Shown: positions 47,611-57,613, numbered from the stretch's first letter. The stretch is DNA of 64,000 nt from Spirochaetota bacterium (GCA_013426755.1 AP019861.1:1013638-1077637); one strand, 5' to 3'. Notes: generated from the sequence alone by a model not told the origin. A program made the numbers and translations.

Positions 47611-49572
47611 ATGATAAAAACAGCTATTAAGGATGAAGCTAGCACTGGGCTAGCTATTTTACAGCAGGCTAACACCAGAAAGTCCTCTTCACGTGAAGCG
47701 GGGTTGCTAGGTTCTTTCTCAGAGCATTTGATTAAAAATTTATCACAAAACCTAACTAGGTCTGCAGCTAACAAAGCCCATATAACAACTAGCGCCTCTT
47801 CGATGAGTAGCACAAGCCTAAAAGCTATTCGAGAAAGCTATGATCCCAATTCTAATATAATCTCTGAGCGTAGAGCTACCGCTAAGGCTTCGGCGGATAG
47901 AAAAGATAGACTAGACGACCACTATAAAGCCGATAAGAACCGATCCGAAATCAAGCGTATTACGGACAAGAAAGCCTCTTCTAGCAAAATCAATGATGAA
48001 AAATCTAGTCATATAGAATTTGAAGCGAATATCGAACACCTTAAAGCTATTAAGGAGCACCTTGCAGATGAACTCGCTGAATTAGAGGCTTACATAGCAT
48101 CCCCCAGCAATGCACAGCTAGATGAAAATGATATTCATAGCAGATTAGTTAACAGCAAGGCTATTTTAGAAGAACTTTTTGCTAGGTTGGAAGCTATTTT
48201 AGGAGCGGCGTTTTCTAACCCACTACCAACCTCTTCACCTACCGTCACACAGGCAGTAGGGTCTGACGTTGCGAATGTGCTTTCTTATGAAAATACAACG
48301 TCTCTTTCCAATCATAGCCAACATGGTATTTTTGCTGGAGCAGGTATTTCAAGTGATGCCCAGGCGCACTTACGTGAGACCTCAACAACTCCATGGCTAG
48401 ACATAGGTAAAAACATAGCAGACCTTAAAGCCATAGAGCAAAATCTTATTAAATGGTTAGAAACACTCACAAGCCATTTAGATAGTGGAACGAAACCACC
48501 AGAACGCACCGACTTGTTAGGAACACACCTTAAAGGATTCCTAGGACTCCTCAATCATCATTTAGCAGAAACATTGGGGACACTCAGTCAGTGGCAATAC
48601 CAGTCTTCACTAGCAGGAGAACGTAGCGAAATTCGTATAGAAGACTTCCTCAAACAGCTAGAACAAAACATGACGCTCAAACGCGAAAGCGATGCCCTTC
48701 GCTATCAAAAAGAACTTGCCACCGTCACACAACCCAATTCACTACATCCTAATTATGGAAAAGAACATTTCACTACTTCTCCATATATATATACAACAGC
48801 GTCTCATCTCAAACAAAGCACAGTCCCTTATCAATCCTTCTACGGTAATCAAAGCTACTATGGAGGAGAACAAGGGACAGGTCAAGGTTTTCAAAACTTT
48901 ACTGCAGGACAACTACGCCCCCAAGGTGAGTTCATAGCAAATGGGACCTTGAATGGAAGTTTAAATGGAAATCTTAAAGCACCTCTTTATCCCCATATAT
49001 CAAAATCGTCTTCCTCAGGAAAATCTTTGCTAGCAGAGACGCCATTTGGAGGGGGAGCACATGGAGGTACAGGTCATGAAGTTAAGTCTATACGTGAATT
49101 CACTCCATTTACAGCACGATTGAATCCATCCGTCTTACTGGATAAACTAGTCGGTGGTATCAAATCTGCTGCTAGAAATGGCAGTGAAATATTTACATTG
49201 ACACTTAAACCTGATAACTTAGGGCAGGTTTCTGTTCTCATGAAGAAAACAAGTCACCAGTTTAAAGTTCGCCTTATCGTTGAGAACAGTACTGTGAAAG
49301 ATATTATTGAAAATAAACTTGCTGATATTAAGGGACAACTTGCAGGAGAAAACATTGACCTTAAAGAATTGACCGTTGAGATTGAGTATCGCGGGAATAA
49401 CGGACATTATGATAACGAAAATACTAAAGCAGACGCTAAACCAGACTACTTGCAGAAATTAAATAAGAATAACGCAGCTACAGACGATAGTACTGATTGG
49501 AAAGCAGACCGTAGAATCGAAGCTATTTCAATGCTAGCCGATGGAACCTCTTATGTTTCGCTTGTGATTTAA
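47611..49572 (+). CDS. fliK: Flagellar hook-length control protein FliK
   Basis: 653 aa. The C-terminal Flg_hook domain is present (EIFTLTLKPDNLGQVSVLMK, residues ~528-610); this part switches the export gate after hook completion. The rest is a long Ser/Asn/Lys/Glu-rich ruler-like region with predicted helices (~residues 125-200) and Gly/Tyr/Gln-rich stretches near 400-450. Its place before flgD and flgE agrees with spirochaete order. No clear ribosome site. Confidence 0.9.
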   Translation: MIKTAIKDEASTGLAILQQANTRKSSSREAGLLGSFSEHLIKNLSQNLTRSAANKAHITTSASSMSSTSLKAIRESYDPNSNIISERRATAKASADRKDRLDDHYKADKNRSEIKRITDKKASSSKINDEKSSHIEFEANIEHLKAIKEHLADELAELEAYIASPSNAQLDENDIHSRLVNSKAILEELFARLEAILGAAFSNPLPTSSPTVTQAVGSDVANVLSYENTTSLSNHSQHGIFAGAGISSDAQAHLRETSTTPWLDIGKNIADLKAIEQNLIKWLETLTSHLDSGTKPPERTDLLGTHLKGFLGLLNHHLAETLGTLSQWQYQSSLAGERSEIRIEDFLKQLEQNMTLKRESDALRYQKELATVTQPNSLHPNYGKEHFTTSPYIYTTASHLKQSTVPYQSFYGNQSYYGGEQGTGQGFQNFTAGQLRPQGEFIANGTLNGSLNGNLKAPLYPHISKSSSSGKSLLAETPFGGGAHGGTGHEVKSIREFTPFTARLNPSVLLDKLVGGIKSAARNGSEIFTLTLKPDNLGQVSVLMKKTSHQFKVRLIVENSTVKDIIENKLADIKGQLAGENIDLKELTVEIEYRGNNGHYDNENTKADAKPDYLQKLNKNNAATDDSTDWKADRRIEAISMLADGTSYVSLVI

Positions 49573-49993
49573 TAGCCTTTACAGTTTAGCGTTTATTGGG
49601 ACTATTTGGAATAAAATTGGGATATTTAGTGTATTTAAGGGATGAACTTATTTCACGGTAGGGAATACAGATTGGATACAGATTGAGACTGGATAGAGAT
49701 TGAGATTGAATATAGATTGAGACTGGATACAGATTGAGATTGGATAGAGATTTTATGATAATTAAAACCTTAAGCAATAATAAATTTGAAGCAATCCTAA
49801 AAAATATGGTGAAGGAATAAGCAAGCAGAACGAAATTTAGTTAAATACCGCTTTTGCCTAGTAAGAATTTAATAACGTCCGATCTTTGAATTTAACTCTT
49901 AATATGCCTTCTAATATTGATTAATAGCAACCCTCTCAATTAATAAATACCCCTAATACTCATCAAGACAACCGAAAACGGTCAAGTAACGTA
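49573..49993. repeat. Spacer with short GATTGAGATTGGATA repeats
   Basis: 49670-49755 is made of degenerate 14-15 bp copies of AGATTGAGACTGGATA. The rest of the 421 bp has no gene. Confidence 0.7.
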
Positions 49994-50695
49994 ATGGAAA
50001 CACGAATCAGCGGACAGGAACTTGTCAACCTTAAAAAAGAAGTAACAAGCTTTAACGCCCAATTAAAACAACGACAACCACGGACAGGCGGCGAAGACCT
50101 AGACAAGGACGCTTTTTTACGGCTCCTCACCATTCAGATCTCAAGACAAGACCCCCTATCGCCGATGAAAAACACCGAATTTGTTGCACAAATGGCGCAA
50201 TTCACCGCCTTAGAACAGATGAAGAATATGAATACCTCAATGACCGAACTCAAAAAAGATATTACGGTCATGCCCCTCTTCTCAATGATCGGTAAAGAAA
50301 TCTCCTACTACGACGAAGCGAAAGAAGCGTACGTCACAGGTAACGCAGAAGGCGTTATTCTAGATAAACAAGGCGAACCGATGGTCGTCATTGACGATAA
50401 ACGTATTGGATTGGAACACATCGTTTCTGTTAAGGAAAAGAAAGACCTCCGTTCTCAGCTCTCTGCTGTGAATGCCCTTCCCAATGAATCCAAACTACAA
50501 AATACAGCCTCGCTACCACCTTCACAAGGTACTAAAAATTCTCATTTACCTCATTTACCGCATTCATCTCATTTGCTATCACGTCCGAGCAATACGATAC
50601 CGTCTGCTACCGAAGAAGTAACATTAGCCCACAAACGCTATGAAGCCAATATTAAAAAACTCGCCACAGTTAAAGAAAATACAGAACCAAAATAA
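49994..50695 (+). CDS. flgD: Flagellar hook-capping protein FlgD
   Basis: 233 aa. The FlgD N-terminal region is clear: LDKDAFLRLLTIQISRQDPL, NTEFVAQMAQFTALEQM. It caps the growing hook so that FlgE can assemble. The middle keeps MIGKEISYYDE and a short beta part; the last ~75 residues are low complexity (PHLPHSSHLL). Between fliK and flgE. Confidence 0.95.
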   Translation: METRISGQELVNLKKEVTSFNAQLKQRQPRTGGEDLDKDAFLRLLTIQISRQDPLSPMKNTEFVAQMAQFTALEQMKNMNTSMTELKKDITVMPLFSMIGKEISYYDEAKEAYVTGNAEGVILDKQGEPMVVIDDKRIGLEHIVSVKEKKDLRSQLSAVNALPNESKLQNTASLPPSQGTKNSHLPHLPHSSHLLSRPSNTIPSATEEVTLAHKRYEANIKKLATVKENTEPK

Positions 50696-50743
50696 TACAG
50701 CACTAAAATAGTACAGCACTAAAATAGTACAGCACTAAAATCA
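50695..50743. repeat. 16-bp repeat, three copies, right after flgD
   Basis: TACAGCACTAAAATAG occurs three times head to tail immediately after the flgD stop. Confidence 0.9.
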
Positions 50744-50833
50744 CTAAGCAAGTCACAGATTCATACACGATTTTAAATACACATAGCGATATAAAAAATA
50801 AAATAAATAATAAAATTATAGAGACAAACGATT

Positions 50834-52222
50834 ATGATGCGATCATTATTTTCTGGGGTTTCGGGGTTAAACAATCACCAGACACGGATGGACGTTATAG
50901 GACATAACGTAAGTAATGTCAATACACACGGTTATAAAAAAGGAAGAGTAACATTCCAAGACCTCCTCTCGCAGCGCATATCAGGCGCCGCACGACCTCG
51001 TGAAGAACGAGGCGGTATCAATCCTAAACAAGTCGGCCTAGGGATGCAAATAGCAGCCATTGATACGATCCACAACCAAGGCGCATTGCAGACAACAGGC
51101 GTAAATACGGATCTAGCAGTGGTAGGTAATGGATTTTTTGTCAATCGTTCAGGTGAAAGCTTGCTTTACACCCGTGCGGGAGCTTATTCACTGGACGCTG
51201 ATGGCGTGCTTGTCAATCAAGCCACTGGCTATCGTGTGCAAGGCTTCCAAGCACGTTCTAATCTCGATGGAAGTGTTAGTATTGACACGAGTAGTAGTAT
51301 TGATGATTTGGTGATTCCATTAGGACAGAAGCAACCTGCTGAACCGACAGAAAATGTTACTTATCGCTCAAATTTAAATCTGCTCACACCTGTGATCCCC
51401 CCCAATGCTAGTGAATCTCAGATTTTAGCGGGTAACTGGCGAACGTCTATTAAAGTTTATGACAGCCGCGGCGAACCCCTCGAATTGGTACTCAATTTCT
51501 TTAAAAACACAGACGCCAATGGCGTAGAAATTCCTAATCAGTGGCGCGTGACCACACAAGTCTTTGATATGGACACAAATCCAATTGGCAATGTTGTCGC
51601 TCAGACCAACCCAAATGACGTGACAAATGATTTTATTGTGCAGTTTAATACAGCAGGCGCTCCGCAATCATTAATTGATCCTATCAACGGTACGGTTGTA
51701 GGAGCGGCTGGTGATGCCTTAGAGATTGCACTTAATTTTACAGTGCCTGGTAGCGATCCCTCACTAATCAATCTCTCACTAGGAACCTCAGGTCTTTATG
51801 ATGGAATCACCCAATTTGCTTCCACTTCAACGACACGCGCCTCTTTTCAAGACGGGACTGCGTTAGGGTACTTGGAAAATTTCAATATTAACGATAACGG
51901 CGTAATTGTGGGAAGTTATACCAACGGTACACGTCGCGATTTAGGACAGGTTGCGTTAGCTGCGTTTGTCAATCCAGGCGGATTAGAACGTGAAGGCGAG
52001 ACTTATTTCTCTGAGACAAACAACTCAGGACAGGCACAGATCACAGCTCCCAATACACAAGGTATCGGTAAAATTAAAGCGGGCACGCTTGAAATGTCTA
52101 ATGTCGACCTTGCTGAGCAATTCACCGATATGATCGTCACGCAACGCGGATTTCAAGCCAATTCACGCTCTATTACGACTTCTGATATTATGTTAGAAGA
52201 GGTTTTAAGACTAAAATCTTAA
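50834..52222 (+). CDS. flgE: Flagellar hook protein FlgE
   Basis: 462 aa. N-terminal rod motif MRSLFSGVSGLNNHQTRMDVIGHNVSNVNTHGYKK-type start, LAVVGNGFFV, and the C-terminal DLAEQFTDMIVTQRGFQANSRSITTSDIMLEEVL. It forms the hook in the periplasm. In studied spirochaetes FlgE subunits are cross-linked by lysinoalanine between Lys165 and Cys178 (T. denticola numbering). Counting from the second Met, this protein has Lys165 but Ser178 (GQK...TYRSNLN), and it contains no Cys at all. Two adjacent ATG codons begin the frame. No flbD, motA or motB follows. Confidence 0.97.
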   Translation: MMRSLFSGVSGLNNHQTRMDVIGHNVSNVNTHGYKKGRVTFQDLLSQRISGAARPREERGGINPKQVGLGMQIAAIDTIHNQGALQTTGVNTDLAVVGNGFFVNRSGESLLYTRAGAYSLDADGVLVNQATGYRVQGFQARSNLDGSVSIDTSSSIDDLVIPLGQKQPAEPTENVTYRSNLNLLTPVIPPNASESQILAGNWRTSIKVYDSRGEPLELVLNFFKNTDANGVEIPNQWRVTTQVFDMDTNPIGNVVAQTNPNDVTNDFIVQFNTAGAPQSLIDPINGTVVGAAGDALEIALNFTVPGSDPSLINLSLGTSGLYDGITQFASTSTTRASFQDGTALGYLENFNINDNGVIVGSYTNGTRRDLGQVALAAFVNPGGLEREGETYFSETNNSGQAQITAPNTQGIGKIKAGTLEMSNVDLAEQFTDMIVTQRGFQANSRSITTSDIMLEEVLRLKS

Positions 52223-52341
52223 AATAATAGAACTAACCAAGAACCAGTAATGGAAGTATCGCTTGCCTATAACACGTGAGTAGCTTGAGTATAACACATG
52301 TGCACCTGTATCTATTATTTAGTGTCTGCTCTCCATCATCT

Positions 52342-52370
52342 GTGGGCAGGTGGCCTACTGCAATGCCCAC
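52342..52370. terminator. Hairpin between convergent flgE and the oxidoreductase
   Basis: GTGGGCA (52342-52348) pairs with TGCCCAC (52364-52370), a perfect 7-bp stem with a 15-nt loop, followed by GTTTTTAG 15 bp on. It lies between two gene ends, so a terminator is likely. Confidence 0.4.
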
Positions 52371-52389
52371 TGGCTTACTTGGAGTGTTT

Positions 52390-53418
52390 TTAGTTAAATT
52401 CTTGAATAATATCGGCTAGGACAATATTTTTACCTGTCTTAAAAGACCGTTTAGCCCCTTCGGCTAGATATAAAGGCATCAAGCCGTCTTCAAGGGTCAC
52501 AGGTGGTATTTGATCGTCATTGATACTACTTATGAAAGCTTTGACTTCATCAATGAATGATTGATTGTAGCGTTCTAGAAAGAAATAATAGGGTTTATCG
52601 GCAATGCGACCATCGGTATTGAAATGAGTCACGGTAGAGGGGTAATCATTGGTGCATTGCAGCATTCCTGTTTCACCGAGGACTTCTACGCGTTGGTCGT
52701 AACCGTAGGCGGTTTCACGGCAATTTTCTATGTAGGCAAGCGCTCCACTAGCAAGTTTAATTGAAATAATAGCACTATCACAATCATTGTAACGCGGCGT
52801 AATGTCATTGACAAGCGCTGCTCCTCTGCTATAAACTTCTAGGGCTTCTGTGTGCGTTAAATACCTTAACATATCGAAGTCATGAATGGTCATGTCATAG
52901 AAAAGACCGCCTGAGACTTTGATATACTCTTCTGGTGGCGGAGCTGGGTCGCGTGAAGTGATGCGGAGCATTCGAATAGCTCCAATGGCGCCAGACCTAA
53001 TTTTATTGCGTATGGCTATGAAATTGTGATCAAAACGGCGATTGAATCCTAATTGAAATTTAATATTGCTTTGCTGGACAGTTTTTCTGCATTTTAAGGC
53101 GCGTGCAATTGAGAGATCAATCGGTTTTTCACAAAAAATATGTTTTTTATTGGCGGCAGCGGCTTCAATAATCGACGTATGTGTGTCTGTTGAACTGCAG
53201 ATGAAGACAATATCTATCTTAGGATCACTGATTACAGTTGTATAATTTGTGCTAATCTCGTCTATGTGGAGTGATTTTGCCCATTTGCGAAGGGTTTCGT
53301 TGGCGGCGACGTCGACAATTGTCTTAATATGAACGTTATCTATATGACGGGTTATATTTTCAGCATGAAGTCTGCCGATTCTACCCGCACCAATGATTGC
53401 TGCTTGATAGGTCTTCAT
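52390..53418 (-). CDS. Gfo/Idh/MocA-family oxidoreductase (inositol 2-dehydrogenase-like)
   Basis: 342 aa. N-terminal Rossmann motif GAGRIGRLHAENI, then FICSSTDTHTSII, the catalytic EKPI(D), LGFNRRFDHNF and the substrate-domain GGLFYDMTIHDFDMLRYL. The pattern resembles myo-inositol 2-dehydrogenase, but related sugar oxidoreductases look alike, so I give no symbol. Start is ATG at 53418 (an in-frame TTG is adjacent). It stands alone, convergent with flgE. Confidence 0.85.
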   Translation of the reverse strand: MKTYQAAIIGAGRIGRLHAENITRHIDNVHIKTIVDVAANETLRKWAKSLHIDEISTNYTTVISDPKIDIVFICSSTDTHTSIIEAAAANKKHIFCEKPIDLSIARALKCRKTVQQSNIKFQLGFNRRFDHNFIAIRNKIRSGAIGAIRMLRITSRDPAPPPEEYIKVSGGLFYDMTIHDFDMLRYLTHTEALEVYSRGAALVNDITPRYNDCDSAIISIKLASGALAYIENCRETAYGYDQRVEVLGETGMLQCTNDYPSTVTHFNTDGRIADKPYYFFLERYNQSFIDEVKAFISSINDDQIPPVTLEDGLMPLYLAEGAKRSFKTGKNIVLADIIQEFN

Positions 53419-53421
53419 CAA

Positions 53422-53818
53422 ATTTTACTTTTAAATCTATATTGAGTGAACTAGTTATTTTTTTCTGCCAAATGACCGTATCTTAAGAGAAGGTGGTTGT
53501 AAAGGAGTAAAATTGGCTTGTTAATGAATGATAGGCATTATCAATTATTTTTAGATTCTTCATTATAACATTGATAACGTTAGAATGTATAGTAGTGTAA
53601 GATTGTCCTTTTGTAGAGATGGCTGTATAATAATCGATCCTTAGGGTTGTTTTAGTGGGTTATATTGTAAAAAATTGTAAAAAGACATGAAAGTTAAGGT
53701 TTTTTTAGGTGTATTGGCATTATTGTACTGTGCTAGGTGTCCTTTATTTACAGATCCAGTAAGTATTTAAATTTTAAAAATATTTCAAAAAAAGACACAA
53801 AAATATCAATTTCTGGTG
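53422..53818. other. Spacer upstream of rnpB
   Basis: About 400 bp without a gene. It holds the divergent start region of the oxidoreductase and, at its right end, the rnpB promoter. Confidence 0.45.
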
Positions 53819-53824
53819 TATAAT
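53819..53824 (+). promoter_or_regulatory. -10 box of rnpB
   Basis: A perfect TATAAT, preceded by TG, ends 9-10 bp before the first base of the P1 helix. No clear -35 (AAGACA lies at 21 bp). Confidence 0.55.
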
Positions 53825-53833
53825 TATAGCTAC

Positions 53834-54392
53834 GAGGGGGTTTTTAGGTTGGAAGTTCGCATAATTGTACTATAAATGTTTGAGAGTATATGTTTTGAGG
53901 AAAGTCTGGACTCCCATGATTGAAGATGCCAGTTAATAACTGGAGTTTGTGAAATGATGGCTGAAAAAATGTTCTTATTAAGGCTTTATTTCGGCTAAGT
54001 CAGCTGAGCAGATATGGAAAGTGCCACAGAAAAGATACAGCTCGTCCCCGCGAATTCAATAAGCAATTTCTTAGGAAATCGGACAAGCAATGGTGAAATG
54101 GCGGTGTAAGAGACCCCCATAATTTTAGCAATAAAATTAGTATGGCAAACCCCATCTGGAGTAAGATTAAACGTGCTGTTTCTAACGCATTTTTGTTATG
54201 GCGTATAACAGAAAGCTTTCACTTGAGCCCAATGATATAACCACAACTGAAATCACCAGAAAATGATAATCACATTTCAAGGAATAAAAATCTTGACAGC
54301 AAGGTAAATCGCTATATTTCTCCAGCAATGGATGAAAAGAGATAAATGAACTTCTATTACAGAATCCAGCTTATAGACTTAAAAACCCCCTT
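53834..54392 (+). ncRNA. rnpB: RNase P RNA, enlarged
   Basis: The catalytic RNA that matures tRNA 5' ends. Conserved regions in order: GAGGAAAGTCTGGACTCCC (53897-53915), GATGCCAGTTAATAACTGG, AGTGCCACAGAAAAGATACA (~54020), ATGGTGAAATGGCGGTGTAA (~54090), TATGGCAAACCCCATCTGGA (~54141), and ACAGAATCCAGCTTATAGAC near the 3' end. P1 pairs GGGGGTTTTTAGG (53836-53848) with CTTAAAAACCCCC (54378-54390). At ~557 nt it is much longer than the ~350-400 nt typical of bacteria; the main extra piece is ~110 nt at 54230-54340. Confidence 0.95.
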
Positions 54393-54555
54393 TATGTTTT
54401 AACCCTTCTTTAAGTTTTCTAATTTGTATATTATTATTATTACATCACCCTAAGAAATCACTACAAAACTGTCATAGAACCACCACAAAATCACCACAGA
54501 ATCATTATAATATAAAATCAATCCATTCAAAACCTATCATGAGTAAGGAAATACG

Positions 54556-55686
54556 ATGAAACAACATTATCACCACAAATGGTTCACACAGAAACCACAG
54601 TCAAGCTACCCAGCACGCCCTCACACAGAGCATAAAAATAATCATTCAATGATGAATACTATATTCGGTCTGACCCAAAAAGCAGTGGTTTTTGCTTGTA
54701 CTGTCATAGTTATTTCGTCATCAGGGTGGATTCAAGCACAAACACCCACACCCGACGCCACACCCACACCGCCAGCAGACGCACAGCAAGTAGAACAACC
54801 ATCAGATAATACAACGCCTAACACCCAATACCAGCGTAGAAATTTCGCACTAGAAGCCTATCAGAAACGTATCGAAGCACAATATATTTATGGCTTCAAT
54901 GGTATTGAGTTCTTTATGACATTGGAACAGGTCAAAGAGAAATTAAATGAACTTGGTCTTACAGCCAACGTTACAGTTCAAGAGAACGATTCCGATATTT
55001 ACGCCTTCCCCAAAGCACTACGCCATGATTTTATCTTTTACAATAACACCATCAATCGCTATTATGATTTCTCGATTCTTGCTGAAGATATGGAAGCGTT
55101 TTTGCCTAAAATCGTTGAAAAACGACTCCCCACACGGATCTATCATCTGACCAAAATTTATAAAAATGACTTCAAACTCCTCACCGTGCCAGCCAGTATT
55201 GAGAATAACCAACCCTGGATTATAAAATTTGTATTCTTCAATAGAGAACTCAATAATCAAAACGTTTTTAGATTGTTTGCTATTTCACTCACGTATCACG
55301 ATGAGAACCGTGTCGTAGGCAATCTATCGGAAGTTCCTAGTGTCCTCCTCAAACGTGTTCGCAAAAAAGTCTACGACAAGTACGGCTCACCGCAGCACAA
55401 ACGTTCTGTTTTTATGGGCGATAATCTCGAAGTAGAAAAATTTTATGAAACATTCACACGTTATTACGCCGTAGAAAATTATCGCTATAACGTCCCCTTC
55501 CCCGGCAATTATTCTATCGCTGTCCAGCTAGGAATTTCTTACGCAAATGTCGGCCTTAAGAGTGGCAATTTTCAAATTTCTTATGTAGCAACGGATTATC
55601 TACGTGAGCTCTTCTCCGATTTCACCACTTCCCAGCAGAGGTACGATGATTTTGATCTTAAAGGGAGCACAAACATTAATTTTTAA
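54556..55686 (+). CDS. Exported protein of unknown function
   Basis: 376 aa, family not recognised. After an unusually long polar start (His/Gln/Pro-rich, residues 1-32) comes a signal segment AVVFACTVIVISSSGWIQAQ, then a Pro/Thr repeat (TPTPDATPTPP) and a mature domain from about 90: YIYGFNGIEFFMTLEQVKEKL, FILYNNTINRYYDFSIL-type segments, and many aromatic residues. AAGGA before the ATG supports the start. Probably periplasmic. The mature part has alternating beta-like segments but no motif I can name. Confidence 0.72.
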   Translation: MKQHYHHKWFTQKPQSSYPARPHTEHKNNHSMMNTIFGLTQKAVVFACTVIVISSSGWIQAQTPTPDATPTPPADAQQVEQPSDNTTPNTQYQRRNFALEAYQKRIEAQYIYGFNGIEFFMTLEQVKEKLNELGLTANVTVQENDSDIYAFPKALRHDFIFYNNTINRYYDFSILAEDMEAFLPKIVEKRLPTRIYHLTKIYKNDFKLLTVPASIENNQPWIIKFVFFNRELNNQNVFRLFAISLTYHDENRVVGNLSEVPSVLLKRVRKKVYDKYGSPQHKRSVFMGDNLEVEKFYETFTRYYAVENYRYNVPFPGNYSIAVQLGISYANVGLKSGNFQISYVATDYLRELFSDFTTSQQRYDDFDLKGSTNINF

Positions 55687-56060
55687 CCTTTTCTCGTAGC
55701 TAAGTTCCAATCCCAGTCATTATCCAGTCACGGTGGTTATCGATGCTGAACGATCGGAGGCGGGGTGAACGGGGCGCTGCAGGCTAGGTTTTGTGTTAAT
55801 GGAAAATAATAAGTGATCAGAGTACTAGCTAGATTTTATGTTAATAGGAAATGATAAGTAAGCGGGGTGCTTGCTAGGTTTTGTATGAGTAGAAGGAATG
55901 ATGCTGGCTAAGAGTAAGTTTTTAATGTTACAATACGCGGCTTAACGTTGTTGATCAGTGGCCTTAGTAGTATTGATGAAATGGTGAGGTAATTTTGGAG
56001 ACGTTTGTGCATTAAGTATTTATAATGAGGTACTGGCTTTAAAATTAGAAGAATAACGTT
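55687..56060. repeat. Spacer with a 45-bp degenerate repeat
   Basis: GCTAGGTTTTGTGTTAATGG and following 25 bp recurs at 55783, 55828 and (partly) 55873. No gene in the rest. Confidence 0.75.
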
Positions 56061-56315
56061 ATGGCTGAACTTTCAGATGGCAAAAAAATTATTCCTATTG
56101 CAGAGGATGCTAGCCTTGTAGAAGCGGCTGAGGAACTGGGCGTTCCTTTTAGCTGCACTGAGGGAAACTGTGGAACGTGTTTGACGCGTATTGTTACGGG
56201 AATGGAGAATATGAGTCCTTATTCTGAAAAAGAAAAAATCTTTGGTCTAGAACAAGACGAACGACTCATGTGTCAATCACGAATCTTAAAAGGAAGAGTT
56301 GTTATCGACGTCTAG
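56061..56315 (+). CDS. 2Fe-2S ferredoxin
   Basis: 84 aa, plant-type [2Fe-2S] fold. Cluster ligands are C32, C37, C40 (SCTEGNCGTC) and C71 (LMCQSR), the usual CX4CX2C...C. A small electron carrier in the cytosol; partners are not in the neighbourhood. Stand-alone gene. Confidence 0.94.
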   Translation: MAELSDGKKIIPIAEDASLVEAAEELGVPFSCTEGNCGTCLTRIVTGMENMSPYSEKEKIFGLEQDERLMCQSRILKGRVVIDV

Positions 56316-56331
56316 CTATCGACGTCTAGCT
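56304..56331. repeat. 14-bp tandem duplication over the ferredoxin stop
   Basis: ATCGACGTCTAGCT occurs at 56304 and 56318; the first copy contains the stop codon TAG. The rest of the spacer to 56632 has degenerate ACCAATTACCAACTACCAAT words and no gene. Confidence 0.9.
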
Positions 56332-56632
56332 TGTCCTATTCTTTATAAATGGACGTTTAATGGATATTTAGTAGACATTGGCTTTGCTTTTTTTCTAGTG
56401 ATTAGAGGGCTGCTTAGTTATAAGGTATGCTTGCTTATGAAATTGACTGCGGTCATGCTAGCTTGGATGAAAACTGATATTAGTTAGACTTAAGGTTGTG
56501 AGCACGAGGACAATTCTTAAAACTACGGCGTAAAGAAATAACGAACTATTATGGCTCGAACTACCATTGCTAATGGTCAGTACTGATTGTTAACTTCAAT
56601 TACTAACACCGATTACCAATTACCAACTACCA

Positions 56633-57613
56633 ATGACTAATATTGATTTGCTAATGATTGATAAAAAAGAAGAAAAGTGTTCTCTACGTGCTTTGATAGG
56701 GAAAAGCTTAGGGCGGGTTCTATTATTTATCATAGTCTTAGGAAGTCTTTTACTTGGGATGAGTGGCTGCGCTGCCAAACAGGGTATTCTAACGATCTCG
56801 GAAGTTAAGGCTTTTGCTATTAAAAGAGACCTTCAAACAACCATTCCCGTGTTTATCACGGCTATTACCGATGGCAATCGCGACGTGCAGTACGCCAGCC
56901 TTAATCAATTGGGTCAAAATTATCTAACACTCATTGAAAATGTTTACAACGTTACAGAAGAAAATAAAGAGGCTAAAAAGTACACAAATGCCCTTCCTAT
57001 TTGGCAATCAGCCCTCATCGAGGTAGAAGAGTTTCTAACCAATTTCTATGATATGGATACAATTGATTTCAATCACCGAGCGCTTATTATTCGTGCGCTT
57101 AGCTATGGACTTCATACCAGAGAGACGAGTATAGCATTTTTTAAGAAGATTCTCTCAGAAGAAAATGAAATTGCCTCGCTTAGCACAGCCGAACAAAGAG
57201 AACTATGGGTCTTTACACTCAACACACTCAGCCAGCAATTAAATACTACAGGAGCGGTAGCAACCACCAGTGCAGATGATGAAGAGGTTCTTGCTTATAA
57301 GACATTGATTGAAAAAGATTTTTTAGCGATCTGTGAGAATGAGTTGCTTGCTGCTTCTGATGAGGTCTTCAGAGCAGCTCTTTTGGGTATGATTGCCTAC
57401 GCCAAGTGGAGTGGTGAAACCACCTTTGTCTTAGAACGGCTTGCTAGGGTGCAAACTGATTTACTGGCGCTGCAGCCTGCTAGTGTTAAAAATTCTGACG
57501 ACGCTACTACGTCCGCTCCAGCTAATAACGTTAAAAAGCCCACAAAATCTCCCCATTCTATCCCCGTACGTATCTTTCTCTTAGAAACAGCCGCTGCTTA
57601 TGTTAACAAGTAA
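56633..57613 (+). CDS. Lipoprotein of unknown function
   Basis: 326 aa. Signal segment VLLFIIVLGSLLLGMSGC with lipobox Cys46. The mature part is alpha-helical (FITAITDGNRDVQYASLNQLGQ suggests HEAT-like pairs) and ends in a Lys/Pro/Ala tail. A Met8 start is possible; no strong ribosome site. Family not recognised. Confidence 0.72.
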   Translation: MTNIDLLMIDKKEEKCSLRALIGKSLGRVLLFIIVLGSLLLGMSGCAAKQGILTISEVKAFAIKRDLQTTIPVFITAITDGNRDVQYASLNQLGQNYLTLIENVYNVTEENKEAKKYTNALPIWQSALIEVEEFLTNFYDMDTIDFNHRALIIRALSYGLHTRETSIAFFKKILSEENEIASLSTAEQRELWVFTLNTLSQQLNTTGAVATTSADDEEVLAYKTLIEKDFLAICENELLAASDEVFRAALLGMIAYAKWSGETTFVLERLARVQTDLLALQPASVKNSDDATTSAPANNVKKPTKSPHSIPVRIFLLETAAAYVNK

